Positions 9,862-24,800 of a DNA stretch of 64,000 bases are shown piece after piece. Position numbers and translations under genes: made by a program. The notes under the pieces are model-generated. The model made no database searches, was not told where the DNA came from, and saw nothing but the letters and a program-made list of their open reading frames with translations. The DNA is from Maylandia zebra (taxonomy: Eukaryota; Chordata; Actinopteri; Cichliformes; Cichlidae): positions 15,614,131-15,678,130 of the forward strand of contig NC_135168.1 in assembly GCF_041146795.1 (NCBI RefSeq), read 5' to 3'. The first letter of the stretch is position 1. Each line of letters begins with the position of its first letter.

Positions 9862-12800
9862 ATGTCGGTGCTAGCTTTGCAAGAGTATGAATTCGAGAGA
9901 CAGTTCAACGAGGACGAAGCTATCCGATGGATGCAGGAGAACTGGTAAGGCTACACTGTAATCTTAGCGCCCCGTTTATAATCCCATATATAGCAATGAA
10001 CGGTTTTTCTACAGCACATTCAACGCGCCGTGCTCGTGCTAAATGTGTGTTGGAGCCTGTCGCGTGGAACATACATCCACCTCGTTTACCGGGATTAAAC
10101 CTAGCCGTATCCTCTTACATCAGCCTCTTTGTCATCATCCGCGAATTTCTGACTGCTTCATAAAATGAACAAATTCATGCAGGCCTTCAGCCGCGTGCGA
10201 AAACGCCGCTCTGCCACATTTCAGTCTGTCTGCTCTCATTGGATGCTACATGCTCTTCCACTGTTGCATTGTGCATCTTTCATGAGAAGGATTTGTCCTT
10301 GAATTCCTGTGATTTATTCTCCCGGCATCACTGCCGCGATAGTATTATAAAGGTCATCCATTCCTCCAGCTGTCGCACCGCCATCCACTCACTGGATCCA
10401 CGCACCACTCATCCAGTATGTTTTTATCCACTGATTGACTGATTTTCCATGGTCAAGAGTGGGCACCAGTCATGGTTTATTTTTGTCCTTTAAAATAAAG
10501 ATATTTGTTATTAATTTAGGAATTATTTGTTCTGTGTTTTAAAACAGTTTATTTTTCATTATGAGTCATATATTGATTGTTTTCAATCAATGGAGTATAA
10601 AATGATTAAAAACTGTCATCACAAACCCCAGACTCTAAGGGGTCTAATAGCGTGCTTGGTCCAATACATTTCCTATGTAAATGAAAAGAGAAAGTGTTTG
10701 GAGCTCTACTTTAAACAAAATGGCTGGAACTATTATTAACCTATCAAAATTGTTGATATTTTATTGATTGAGTAATAACCCAGTTCTGTTAGCTCTAAAT
10801 AAGACGCCTTTCCAAATGAAAGAATATGAAATCCCAATTAACCTAAAGATTAATTGCTACACAAAATATAAGAGACTAACTTGCAGCAAAAGCCTTTTTT
10901 AACCGTACTAATTGGAGTCACTGATGAATCACAGCTTCCCACAAATCAAATGTGTTTTCTTCCTCTAGCCGTAAACATGCATTTTTTTTAAACAGCTTTT
11001 TTTTTACAATAGAGTGTATAAGTTGACCTTTTACAGACATTTCATTTTTAAGTATCTTGTTAGGGGGAGGAAAAACAAAGCAAAACAAAAATCTGAGTGA
11101 TGTTAAGAAACTGGATTAGCAGTTCTCCACATGCTGCAGATTCTGTTAGAGTGGCCTTTCAAGTTGCAGCTGATCTACAGAACAGAAGGACTATTCTCCC
11201 AACAGCTGTCCAAGGTGGTGTGGATGGAGTATATATGAGAAAGCAGGATGAGATCCTTTCGTGGAAGGCAGCTGAATATTCTTGTTTTCTTCTTCAAAAT
11301 AAGAGTGAGGTGGCTTGTCCTCAAAATACCCTGTACTAGTACAAGATGCTGCAAATGAAAGCTGAAGTCACCTTCTGGCATCGTTGTTCATTGATAAGAA
11401 GCGTCAATATTTAAAATGTCTCATTGTTTACTTAGGGTGGTGTCTGCTATGCTTTGCACAATCTGTAACATTACTCCAGGCTGAAATTTCCCTGTTGCTA
11501 CTAACGGATGAGTAAATATTCTTCATGATTGTGTGCAGTCATGCATTGCAATCGTGGGTCATGTACTGGTCTGTCCACCCATCTTTTGCATGAATTAATA
11601 GAGGGTTATTTTTGTCCAGGTCCACGCCAGGTTGAGCAAGAAATGGTTCCAAGCAAAACAAAATGATTCATGGGTAAAGTTAGTATGAGCTTCATTCACT
11701 GGTAGTGGGTTTTTAGAAGGCAGCACACAGAAAGTAAGAGGTATTTGTCTAGCTTCATCTGTTTCAACTGCCTGATAAAAGGCAGATTATTTTTAAAGCA
11801 TATTTTCCTTGAGTGCTTGGAATGAGTTATAGAACAGTTTCAGTCTTATTCAGTAAAATTAAACCTGTGTGTGAGTGTGAGAGAGAGAGAGAGAAAGAGA
11901 CCGAGCGAGAGAGAGAGTGAGTGAGAGACCACATGGGAGTAATGTGTAGGAGCTGTCCATACCCTAGTACTGACAACCAACCAATAACGTTCATCTTCTG
12001 ATGTCTGCTGACAGAGAATTAGCCAATCAGGTTGCAGCTGATCTGTGATGACCTCTCTCTGCTATTCCTGTAGTGGAAGATGTCAGACAGGGCCAGTGCA
12101 CATGGCTAATAGAGACAACAACTATGGAAAGAGGGACTGTATAAGTTTATGAGTTGACATTAGGAATGTAATAAAGGGTGACATGTTTTTATGGCTTAAG
12201 GGTGAGACATAAGGAGCTCTTATGAAAGCATGTGCCTTAGAAAAAAAAATGCCTCTGTTTAATGGTTAGCTCAGTGCAGTACTTAAACCACCACACAATA
12301 ACTTTAATCTAATTTGCACAGTTTGCGTTTATGTATTTATTTTGTGTATTTATCCTGCAAACCATTAACAAGGCCAAGTGCAAATATGAACTGATTTCAG
12401 TTCATATTTGCAAAAGCAAATGTCAAGAATTGCATACAGATCTCTGGCTTGGCTGTTTTCAGTCTTGTTTGACTAGAAGAACAGGAGGATCCCTTTTGAT
12501 GGATGTGCCAGGGAATAATTCAGACTCTGAAGGTAAGGCAGATCATATATTTATCATATAACATATGTATCTGATATTTATCTTTGGAAATCACAATAAA
12601 TGTTTATTTTGCATTGCATTTAACTGGCTATTGAGTAGACGCGTGAGTTATATAAAAGCTTGTGTGCATGACAGAGGAGTCATTGATAAAGCATGAAATT
12701 GGCCCTGAAGTTAACACCATTAGACTGTGACTGTTGAACCTAGTTATGTAATAGTGTTGATGATGATAAGCTGGAAAAACAAACAGCTCTAAAACTATTC

Positions 12801-15800
12801 TATTAGTCAAAAGCAAAGATATCTTTAATCAGAATATTTGTTACACTGTTGTTACATTTTTCTCCTAATATTTCCATGTACTGTATTCTCATTGTTGAAT
12901 ATAAGAAAGCATCAGCTTTAGTCATGACGGTCATTTACATTTCAAGCAAAATGTATGTTAACTGAACCATGAATCCTGTTCTTTGGCTGTCAGATATTAT
13001 GTATTATTTCTAGTGTGGTCAGTGTTGCCTGTTTCAGTTTGTATTATTTGATGTTAAATATGCACAAGTTTATTTTTCTTGTTTCATGTTCAGCCAAGTC
13101 CCAGCTAAAGTAACCCCTCTGTTTAAAACAGGACAAGACATAAGTGTACATTGTTATATACTGTGTGTATGTCATTGTTCTGCAGGGATGAATGGAGACT
13201 GGTGCCCTGATCTAATGTCTTTGTTGGACACTGACAGGAGACAGCTCAGTATTGTATAAGAAAGGTCAAAGAGTCGGTTGAAGAACTAAGAAGAGGAGGA
13301 AGAACTAAATACTGTGTGATAACATCAGCATCTTGCCTTTTTGACAACAAAATGTATTCAGTACAATATAAACCTAAATATTATAGGGGCAGGGTGTTTT
13401 CATTTTTTCTCCACTTCAATCTTGTGGCAAAAGATTGTCTGATTTGACTTTGGTAAGGAAATTGTGGTGCACAACCCAAATTTAATTGTGATTAAGTCAC
13501 ACTAGGAAATTGGAAAACCAGTTTAAAATTTAAAAAACCCCAAGATAACGACTTCCATTTACCTCGGAAGTCTCAGCAGCATGTTTCTCCTGGGACCTGA
13601 GTCAGTTGAAGTCAGATGCACTCGTCAGCTAGATCATATTAATATAAGATCATTTTTTTCTTCATCTCAGTTCCTTGGCCCTTCACAACCCATTTCAACA
13701 CTTAATCACTTAACACACAGTAAACCTTATGCAATGCCTGACTGTAATTGCACATATAGTGCATTTATTAACATAACTTTGCAAACTTGTCTTTGATATA
13801 AAATTGTTTAGCATAACATGTGCATCATGTTACTGTTTTGAATAAAGTCTGTTTAAAAACACATGCATGGGTTTCTGTATTTGTTGTTGCAGCTCAAATT
13901 TTGGGAAGAAATGAATAAACAAGCACTTCTCTCATTTTGATAGGCGATAGCATGTCCAGTCTAATGTGGTAATATCTGGACTGCAGTCTTTGGTTATTAC
14001 ATCTGGTGTGACTGTGTGACTGAACTGGTTTGTCATCACTTCAAATGAAAACACTTATCTTCCTAAATATATTAAAACCTCAGATGTGATCCAGTGCAAT
14101 GGATAAAACCTGCTCCATTTCAATATTGCCTGATGTATGTTAAGATTGCAGTGTTCCTTACTATCCATAAAAGACACTTTGTTATTATTCAGTGTTATAC
14201 ACTCACCTTCAACCTGCTGACTCAGTCTGCACTTCCACAAACGTCATCATTTCTCATTAGCATGCAGATTGTTTAGAACCTTATGTTCTGTTTTTTGAAA
14301 ATCCCCTTGTGTGGATAGCATCCCCATGGGTCTCTGCTCTTTTGATGGATCTCTGGTGATTTTGCTTTGGATTGATAACACGGGCTGCACAGTCGTAGAA
14401 TACTGCAGGGAATGAATAATGAAAATTTTGAGTGTGGTCTGACTGTTAATGTTTCTTCTAAAATTTGCTTCATTTGCTGTTGCTTTATAAACGTATTTTT
14501 AGAGTAAAATAATAATGTTTAGACTCTGCCTTCATGAAATGTTTATGAATATTACTTTTAACAGTAGCATTGCTTCTTTTTAGCTAACCATTTGCCTTTC
14601 AATTCAGAAGTATCCTGGCTCACTGACTAATCTTGAAGATCATGTTTCTGGAACTCGATAAGTTGGGGAGATAGCTGTCTTCCATCACAGTTTCATATTA
14701 CTTATTCAGTCCAAGTGCAGCCTTCTCCATTGTTTCGGAGTTCTCATGCCCTATTATTGTACAGATGAGACCAGTAGATGGACTGGATTAAAAAATTATG
14801 TTGCATCAGTGGTTAGTGCATAGTGGCATTTCCCATAGATTTAAACTTTTACTTGTATTGAGTAGAGTATGCACATATGCTTGAGCAACTACAGTCCAAG
14901 AAGGTGCAGTTGGACAATGTTTGATAGGATGAGATGCTCTTTTGAAAAAATATTACTATGACTCGCAAGTTGTTTGGTCCGACCAAAATGAGGAGAAAGA
15001 TCTGGGATTAGTAGTGAGTCAACCTTTAAAATATGAGCAAGGGACTACACTAAAAAGTTCATTTATTATTCTGGAAATCTGTGAAAATAATAATAAAAAT
15101 TCAAAAATGATTTAGCAATTGTACTTGGGCAACCACCTCAAAAACTAAAGTTAAAGTGCTTGAAATGTTAACTAGCTTGTTTTCATTTTTCTCTTGAAAA
15201 ATAATATATGCATTTGTGTGCATTCTCTTATGCAACTTTTAAAAAAAATTCATGATTCAAAGCAGCGCAGACGACGTTAGAGAGATCCTTTTTGAATATT
15301 GAGTATTTTTATCCAAGAAATTATTTTTAGGTATTAGAGACACTTTGTTGTGTTTTTTAGATGATTTCCTGAATTGGATCCGTAGCTATAAGTAAATGGA
15401 TGCTGCTGCCTTTGTAACAAGAGCAGCACATGGTGATGCTAATCTTTCTTGACCATGTTAACCAAGAATATGCTTCAGGCTTGATGTTTGTTCGGCCTGT
15501 TTTCTTCTCACCACTGGTGAGGCGAGGTAGAGACATGCGCTGACTCCTCGGGAACTGATGTCTGCCTGCGGTGTTGCTGCAGTTTTGTTACACTTTCAGT
15601 TTTTATTGGGCTGCCAGTAAAAATCTTTAATGCAAGCAAAAGCAGTTCATATTACAGCTATTTTGTGTTAGTGTGTATGTGTGACTTTGCAAGCCTGTGT
15701 TTATTACCTTATTTTGTTCAAGCTAGAAATGCAAAGACTGAACATTGGTATGGGTGAGATCAACCCAACTGACTGCCTTGTCATTTCTTCAACAGACCCT

Positions 15801-18800
15801 CTGTTAGTGTGGCCATGTAAATCACCAGCTTCTGTAGGTGTAATATGTAGGTGGCCCAGTGCTTTTTGTCCTTATAATGGATACCTTTGGTTAAAATGTA
15901 CATTTAGGAAATAACACATTAAGCCCAAATTATAAACCACTAACACAAAAATATATTTCTACAGAATTTTCAGTTTTTTACTTTTTACAATCGTTTGGAA
16001 AATCTTTTCAAAACGGCACTTACATTTGTTTTTAGTTGGTGGACTTTTTGTTTCCCCATTTCCTCTGGTGAATTGCAGTTTTTCTTGAGTAGTTACATAC
16101 ATGAGTCAATATGGAATGAATGCAGTTGGACTACATTTCTTCTCACTGTAGTTACAAGCGTGTGTGTCTTTTTCACGTTGTACTTGATGATGTGTGTTCC
16201 AATGAAAACAAAGTTTGGGCACATAGATAACATACTGGTGATGCAATTCTCAGACTAAAGGTTTTAAAGCCATCCTTTCTTTAAAAAAAACAAATCAGTG
16301 CTACTTAATAATTAATTAATTAATTTATAAATCCTACAACTTTTGTCAATTATGTAATGACAATCACAGCTTCAGCGTGATTGTTGTGTGATAATGTCAA
16401 TTATTGCACAACAAATGTTAATACTTCATGCACAAACTTCTTAAAGTAACTTTGACTTTTGTACATGCTGCTAAGTGACCTGTAAGTGCATCTCAGTGAT
16501 TCTTGGATGATGACTGGTTATTATGTAACATAGTTAGATTATATTCACTGCAACTTGCGGTATTTTTTCTTTTTTTTCTCTTTTTCTGCTTGTCTGCTCT
16601 TTGACAAAGTTACTCCTTTTACTCTCTATAGGATACAGAAAGTACTGCCAAGGAGTTAACTGTCCTGAACTAAACTAAAATATTGGAAGTGTGCGCACAG
16701 ATACACAGTTCTGCTGTGTGTATATAGTTGTATATGTCTTTGTGACATAGCATACACACACACACACACACACACAGTTAGACACCAGCTCAGTGTCACA
16801 GGCATGCAGACTCATCCTCAGACTGCAAGCACAGGATTACATAAGACATGAAATCTCCTGGACAAGCTAATACAGATCCAAGTTTCACAGCAGGTTATCC
16901 AGCAGCTTTATACGACACTGTCAGTGGGGGAGGGGATGGCCAATGGGATCAACATTCTTATTATAATGTGCAATGTACTAAAGAAGTTAGTACATAAGTC
17001 AACAAAACCAAAACCATAAGGTGGTAGGATATGCTGGCATACTTCAACTTGATGTCTAGAACGAATTGTTTGCTATAAAACTGTAATTTGGGCTGGATGG
17101 CTTGGCTCTCCGTTTGTCATGTTTGAAGTTAGACTACTCAACTTTTACAGGCTAAAAGACCATTTTCATTTGAACCTTTATGGTGGTGATAATATTGTGA
17201 GACTGTAGTGTCAGAGGACATCTCTGGAGCTGTGCTTTGTTGGCTCCATCATCAGTATTCTCTCAAAATTAAATTCCCTTTTTAAACTTTTGTTCATCAT
17301 TTGGCAGCAGTGAAAAATGAGCCAACGCCCAGCGTCTGAAGCTGTAATAATGGTTACGCACCAGAGGGAGAGGGAGTGTGATGCTTTCCTGATTTGACTG
17401 AGCAGCTCTTGTAGACTACACTCAGTGTGCACAGTTTTACATAGAGAGCCGGCTCTGCAGTCATAGATTTCACCTTATTTTAATGTTTTTTACCTCTAAG
17501 CTAGTGCTTCTTGTGCTCATTTAGATGAATGCAGCTGCCAGCCTTGCTGCAAGAAAGAAATCTCTGCTGATTACTGCTTCATGCTGATCCTTCCCAAAAG
17601 AGCTCTGACTTTGTAGTTTTTTATTTGTGCTGCCTCGGCCCACTTTGGCAAACAGCAGAGTCAGGCCATTTGCCACAACCCTTTGCACAAGTAGTTTTTA
17701 CCTTGTGCAGTTTACTATCTTAATTTATTTATTAAATTATATTTTGGGAGGCATTATGACGTACTTCGAGGACTGAGGAAACTTAAGAGAGAACTGAACA
17801 GAAAACTGTAATAAGGAGTCTTAAAATATATACGGTGATCTTTACAAGCACATGCACAACGTGAGTCAGGTCTTAAAAACATGAGCGAAAGCAGCAACAA
17901 ATCACTCATGACAGGTTCTAATGTGAGGGTGAGTAGCTGTGCTACATGGCTAACATTAGGCTATTTATTTTGGTTTTTTTTCCCTGCAGCCAACCAAGTA
18001 ATTACATTTTGGCAAAATAAGAATTTTCTTATTCAGCTAACATTTGGCCATCTTTTTTTATTTATTTTATTTAGGACAGTGCATGTTAATGAACATAAAT
18101 GTAAAAAAAAAAAAATTACATGAATGTAAACATACCAGATTATAGCCAAGGGCTAATTTCCATCTGTTGTCCTTAACCATAAAAAATAGACATAATAATT
18201 CATAAAAATTCATCATTCATTCATAATAAAAACTCCATCACCAAAATTACACATACACACCATTCTGTTCCCAAATAAAACATTAAAACTATACAACTCA
18301 TACATGATCACACACTTGATTTGTCCATAACCAGTTTTTAACCTTTGCCTTAAGCAAATTGAGTGTAGAGCATTCTCTAATGGGTTGAGGAAACAGTCTT
18401 CCTCAAGGGTAGTGCTGGGCTTGTTTTATGGTACTGCCGTTGTGATCATTTGCATAGGAATTTGCTTATGGAGAGCCTATGAACAGGGGTTTTCAGCCTA
18501 TGCAAATGTGGATGACACTGTGTAGGTCGAATGCTGATTGTTGGACAAGAGAGAAGGGACAGCAAAGATAATAACTCCAAAGATTAAGAAATGAAAATCA
18601 CAAATGGTGACTGCAGTGGACACTTGATTGTTAGTAATACTGGGTCTTTGTATGTAGGACTTTGCAGCTGGCTGAAGGACTAAAAACGATGAAAGAGTTG
18701 CCCACAAACAGGTTGAACCACATGCTTTGAATACTGCCTCCAACAGATGCGATCTACTTGTAAATGGATTCTCAGTGGGTGCCTACGGTTTGCCAGTGTA

Positions 18801-21800
18801 CTGGACGTGGACAATCCTCATGAGGCTACTGTAGTTTCTATGAAAGCTTCATCATCACATGATCAGTGCGAGGCTCTGAGTGAACATCACCTGACTGTCT
18901 CTGATCGCTATTTGTGACAGTGTGGACGTGTTAGTGGAGACTCCAGAGCACCAACTGTGCATGCACCCTTAAGGTGGACTTCAGTCAGATTTCGAAGATC
19001 TAACACTATGGCTACTACTTTCTTGTGTTGTCTCCAGCAGCCCATGTCTGTCCCACAGAGTATAATTGTTCTTTAGTGTTTACAAACTAAATTATTATGC
19101 AGTAGACTTCTTGGTCATCATACTGGTGTTTGAGCCAAAACAAATATAAGCTAAATATTAATTTAATTAATTATTAAAAATAAATAGATAAAATGTAAAA
19201 TTCTTTGCTGATGATGAAGTAATCTGTTGCAATAGTTGGTCCTTAGGCTCTAAATTTATTTTCAAAATGTAACTTGTTTGTTGGCTTGACGTTATTAAAA
19301 CAAAGTACACATTGGTTTAAGTAAGTGATTATCCTGTTTTAAATTTGTGTTGTGTGGATTTCAATACTTTATATTTAGGTGGTATGTAGATGGCATTGTG
19401 AGCATTGCCAAGCATCCCTTATGTCTTCATTCAAGCATGCACTAGCAAGCAACTTACTGAAAAAGTTGCATGCTAGTGCTATATTTGTCACCTGCTGGTT
19501 GAAAGAGAGCGCTAAGAACAGAGAAAGAGTGCAGTGAGTTTTGGTTAGGTGGAAGAATCATTACTAAATCTTTGTTCTCACTCTTTTCAAAACTTTAATT
19601 TTGCATTTCACATTTAACATTAATGAACCAAGAAAATCTGCATTTTGCTTTTGAAACATGTTTGCAACCATCAATGGAGTGACAGGATGCGTGACTGCAG
19701 CTTTTTCCAACCTTATAAATAATATTTTTTAATAATAACCAAAACTACCACCAATGACTACCAATGGGCCTTGCAATTAGTCATGATCATTATTGTGCTA
19801 ATTCTCATTACCATTCATCAATGGAAATGTCTGTGCATTACCATTACAGTTGGGGGAATGGCTGTAATCACAGTACTGTAAGATGGTGAAACATATATCC
19901 TTAGAGATGGTTGTAAATGGCCTCCTTGACTCCCCACTCAAACCAGTGTTGCTTTTTGTCAGGATGTGCATACCATCGTCATTGAAAGAGTGATGATGAG
20001 GTAGCTCTTCGGTGTTGTGCTATCTGCTTATCCAGAGGTGGTTTGGTTTCCCCGATGTGTAATTCACAGCAATCTTCCTGGCATTTCACCACGTACACGA
20101 TATTATTCTGTTTGTGCAAGAGGATCCGATCCGTCAGGTGGACCAATTGTTGGCATAGTGTGTCGTGGGGTTTGAAAGCTACAGACACCGTGTTTTGACA
20201 AAATGCGTCTCAGCTGTTCTGTTAAAGGTTTTCATTTAGGCAGCAGTTGTCTTTCTTCTCTCCTGGATCGCCTGGAGCATTCTGTAGGTGCTTTCCCAGC
20301 TTTGACAAATGTCCAGCTGGGATAACCACACTTACTCATGGCCTTTTTGTAATGATGTCATTCTGATTCCCTGGCCGCTGTGTCTGTGGGGATGATAAGA
20401 GTCAAACATTTCTTCCCCTGAAAACGATATGTCCAGTAGGGCTGGGCGATATGGCCTAAAATCCATATCGCGATATAATTTGAAGCATGTGCGGTAACGA
20501 TATATATCGCGATATATTCTTTTCTTCTGTATAACGTATTTTCCACACTATAAGGCAAACTTAAAATCTTTTAATTTTCTCAAAAATCGAGTGTGCCTTA
20601 TGTATGAATTCTGGTTGTGCTTACTGACCTCGAACCGATTTGGGTGTGCAGAAATCTGTTAAAAAATGTTTTGATGCACAGTAAAGCTGGAGGATGTACG
20701 CCAACTTTTCTTCCACTCGATAAAAATTAGGGCTGGGCGATATGACCCAAAATTCATATCTCGATATTTTTTAGCTGGATGGCGATATAAGATATATATC
20801 TCGATATTTTTTTAAAGCCATAAAGTAAGAACAAAAAGAGAGTTCTTAGTCAAAGCTGTGTCCCAGATGTCACACAGGCACTTTTATTAACATAAAGCAT
20901 AGATGTACATGAAAAAAACTACTCAAAAATAAATTATGAGCATTTATTAAAAATAATGCTCTATAAATAAAAGAAAAGTATGTTGTTTTTGTCCATAACA
21001 AAAAGCTCACAATTGTGCAGTCAAAATGTAAACTAAAAGACGTTGAGCATAATAACATAGGCAGATTTCACAGCTGCTCTGTTCCCAACTTCTACTGCGT
21101 GACTGACAGCCTGGAGTTTGAAATCCGCTTCAGGTGCCATTTATGGTCCTTATACACACACACAATACGGTAATATTACGTTGAAGCACAGTGCGTATTA
21201 CTACGCGAGCCTCCTCGGTAGCCGCTCCGACAGTCCATCAAGCGGTGCAGCCCCGTAGCTTACCAAAGTCGTACTAAAACATTTTTTTGACAGATTGCTG
21301 AGCGCCGTGTTCCACATAAAATCGGTTCGCGGTCATCAAGCACAACCAGAATTCATACATAAGGCGCGCTGTCAACTTTTGAGAAAATGAAAGGATTTTA
21401 GGCTGTGCAGCCCAGTGGGCTGCATGGCGTTAGCGTGGTTAGCTCGTTAGCATGTTGACGCCGTCCAGCCCCACGCATGGAGCAACGCGCAGTAACTCGT
21501 TAACGGAATTTTGCCGTGTTCATCTTGTCGCTGCCTGCAGGTGAAGCTATGAGGGAGGAGGGGGAGTTGTGTTCAGTGAAGGAGAGGCGAGGCGGAGTAA
21601 CGTTGCGTAAAGACAAAAGTGGACGAAAGAGAGGCAAACTTGTGGCTCCACAACTATAATTATAACGTATATATCGATATAAAGGATATGGTCACATATT
21701 ATATCTCGTATAAAAATATATCGATATTTTTAAAAAACTCGATATATCGCCCAGCCCTAATAAAAATTCACGTGAGGGATTCTGGTGGTCAGGGACAAAT

Positions 21801-24800
21801 GAAATCTCATAGCAGGATGCTATACACGGGGCAAACTTCAGTCAGGTGAACAACTGAGATTATTCATCCACAATACAAGGTTAGTTATTAATATACTGCA
21901 ACAACATGGGAATAGAACAGCTGCGAGAGAATTCAACATTAATGACTCAATGTTACGGAAGTGGAGGAAGCGCAGTTTTTGGCTTTCCCCATATTTCAAA
22001 AGTGCTTCATCTCTTTGCTATGACTGTCGCCTGGCATAATTTGCAGATGATAATGGTTGTAGCCGCTGCGATGCTTTCGACCAAAACAGGCGCAGTTTGA
22101 TGACATCATCAACATGCGCTATCGCGATAGAGCGGTACAGTCAAAATCTCTATCGTTGGCCAAATTTATATCGTTTCTATCGTATATCGTTTATATCGCC
22201 CACCCCTAATCTCCAGCAAGCAAACAGAATCGAGTCTCTGGAGTAATCAAAATTTATGAGAGAATAAACTGAAAATGAACCTGACTAAAAGCCGCAGGGT
22301 TCAAAGCTTGTGCAAAAAGTAGCGGCTTATAGCCCGACAATTACGGTAATTAAAATGTCACATAATGTCAAGTGCTTTGTGTTTTAATGCTTTTAAATGA
22401 CTATTTTTAATGGACTTTTTACTTAATAGATGACAAAAGACTATTTAAAATAAAATCTGTGTAACCTTTGCCAAACTGTGACCACTGATGATAGACATGG
22501 TAATTACAAATAAATGTAAAAAATAATTTGTATCAGTAGCACAAGCAAACTGCAGTACTATGCCGGCCGTGAGCCACTCCTTGTTTCTTTGTATAATGCT
22601 AGGAAAATAGGCAGTGTGTTTGTTATCAGTGTGACACTGAAAAGTGATGAGATGCTTTCCAGATGATGATGCATGCCAGATTCTGACACCACTAGCTGAA
22701 ATGCAGCCCCCAAATTATGACAGAATCTCCACCATCTTCTTCCATGTGGTTGTAGAAACTCACTTTTGTACCTCTCTCCTAAGCTTCTCTGTACATCATA
22801 ACAATATTTTTGTTTGTTTTTTGAAAATTCAATAGTCTTTGAAACCAAAAATTTCAAATGTGCAGTAATCACTCCATACGCTGCTGATTTTTCACCTTTC
22901 CTCCCCATTTCCCTTCTGTAAGGCTCCTTGACAGCCACCCTTTCACCAAGACTATTTCCAATAAGCCTTCAACAAATAGTAGATGGAACAACTGAAAAGC
23001 CAGATGCATCTGATGTATCTTTATTTATTTGTTTACTTACTCATTTTTGTATTTCTAAAGGACATGACTTTTACATAGTGTTCATCCGTTATCAATGTTT
23101 TTTAAGAAAATGCTCAGGGATAAGGACTGAGAAGTTGTGAATAATAAGCCAGTGTTGACAGAAAAAGGGCTCCAGAGAACCTAGCGAATTAGTGCTCGAG
23201 TGCTTAAAAAATACCAGAAAGCCTGGCTTCTAGGAAGTACAATATTATAAAAAAAATGAGGGGTAGCTCAAGGCACATTACTTTAACTCAATAAATTCCT
23301 TTATAACATGACATCTAATTTGATAACCTTCAAAAACTAATGGCCCTAATAGAATAAGCGAGGCTTGGACACTAAAGGGTAAATTTATTTTGCCCCATCT
23401 TTAGATGATTTCATTGTACTCATAAGGAGTTCTATATATGGCAAATGGACTGATTCTTATATAGCGCTTTTCTACTCTCCCGGAGTACTCAAAGCGCTCT
23501 ATACAACATGCCTCATTCACCCATTCACACCCACTCATACAAGCACTTCTATACACAAGTGCAAACTAACCTGCATTCACACACATTAATTTGGGGTTAG
23601 TATCTTGCCCAAGGATACTTGACATGCAGACTGGGGAAGCCAAGGATCGAACCACCGACCTTCCGATCAGTAGCTGATCTGCTCTACCACCTGAGCCACG
23701 GCCACCCCTTTGAAATCACAGCTTAGACTATGTTCATCGTGCTACCCTTTGACCTTTAACCTTGAATGACAGTAAACCAAAGGGTAATGCTGAGATTGTT
23801 TCTCCTTTGCAATCCCTTCCAGCCACTACACATTATATAGGGCACTGTATTGTGTGTTGCTCCGTTCCCCCCTCCTTCCTGTGTAGTTGAAAAACAGTGA
23901 TGTCATTCTGCAGTCCAACCCTGTTGACATTCTGTAAATGCAGCTGAATTTGACTTTGACAGGTTTGTCCTTTGTTCTTCAGAGGTGGTCTCAAGCATTT
24001 TATGGTCTCCTGCAAGAACAGTTAGGTGACATCCTATATCCTTTGTTGAAAGATGGAAAATAAAGACTTGATACACTATGTGATGGTAAAAGTATTCATT
24101 TATTCAGTTTGAAAAGAGAAAGGGCATCAGCAGCACTACTTTTTTATCTTCTAGCATTGGTTGACCCATAACCATCTACTGACATACACCTTAACCTGAC
24201 TGACCGTCTTACACAACCCTCCTGTATTGAAATTACAAAGTGGGATCCTAAAGTTAGCATCAAGTTCATTCTTGAAGTTCATTTTTGAGAAACTGATGTC
24301 ATGGAATTAAAGATTTAACTGATTATTGTCACATAGCCTTTTACATTTTTTTTTTTAAAAGAAAATAAATTACGCCTTTTTTGTGTGGCTACATTCTTGA
24401 TCAGCAAATTTTAGCGCTGTTGTCGAGAGTGTCATCTGCTAAGGAAGCAGAACAGGTTTGTTCACTGTGTACAAGGTTGCACATGTGTGGGCTCTGTGAG
24501 AAATGTTCAGCAGTGTTAGCAATGTAAGTCTTAACCCTTTAAAGCCAACTATATCATGTTTAAAACACGCGTTTTTGGGACGTCTACATCAGTGTGAACC
24601 CCCATCCCATGGAAAACTGAAATAAATTGCATGATATGCTTTTAAAGAATAAGCTGCAAAAAATGCCTGATGTAGTACTCCTGTGCTTATATACCATATA
24701 TCACAATTCAATTGGCAATTCTGTTTAGAGGCCTTATTTTAATTTTGTATAATAAAGCACTAAATACCTAGGGCTTAAAATCACGTTGTTGTCTTTGTAT

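Larger units (their letters stand above)
9945..19690 (+). other. elovl6 intron 1, proximal part
   Basis: No gene supported. The track consists of short spurious frames. It holds a GA-rich simple repeat (11878-11928), a near-perfect palindrome (12380-12411), a CA repeat (16753-16776) and a probable decayed interspersed repeat (18057-18420). Otherwise it is unremarkable AT-rich intronic sequence. Confidence 0.6.
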
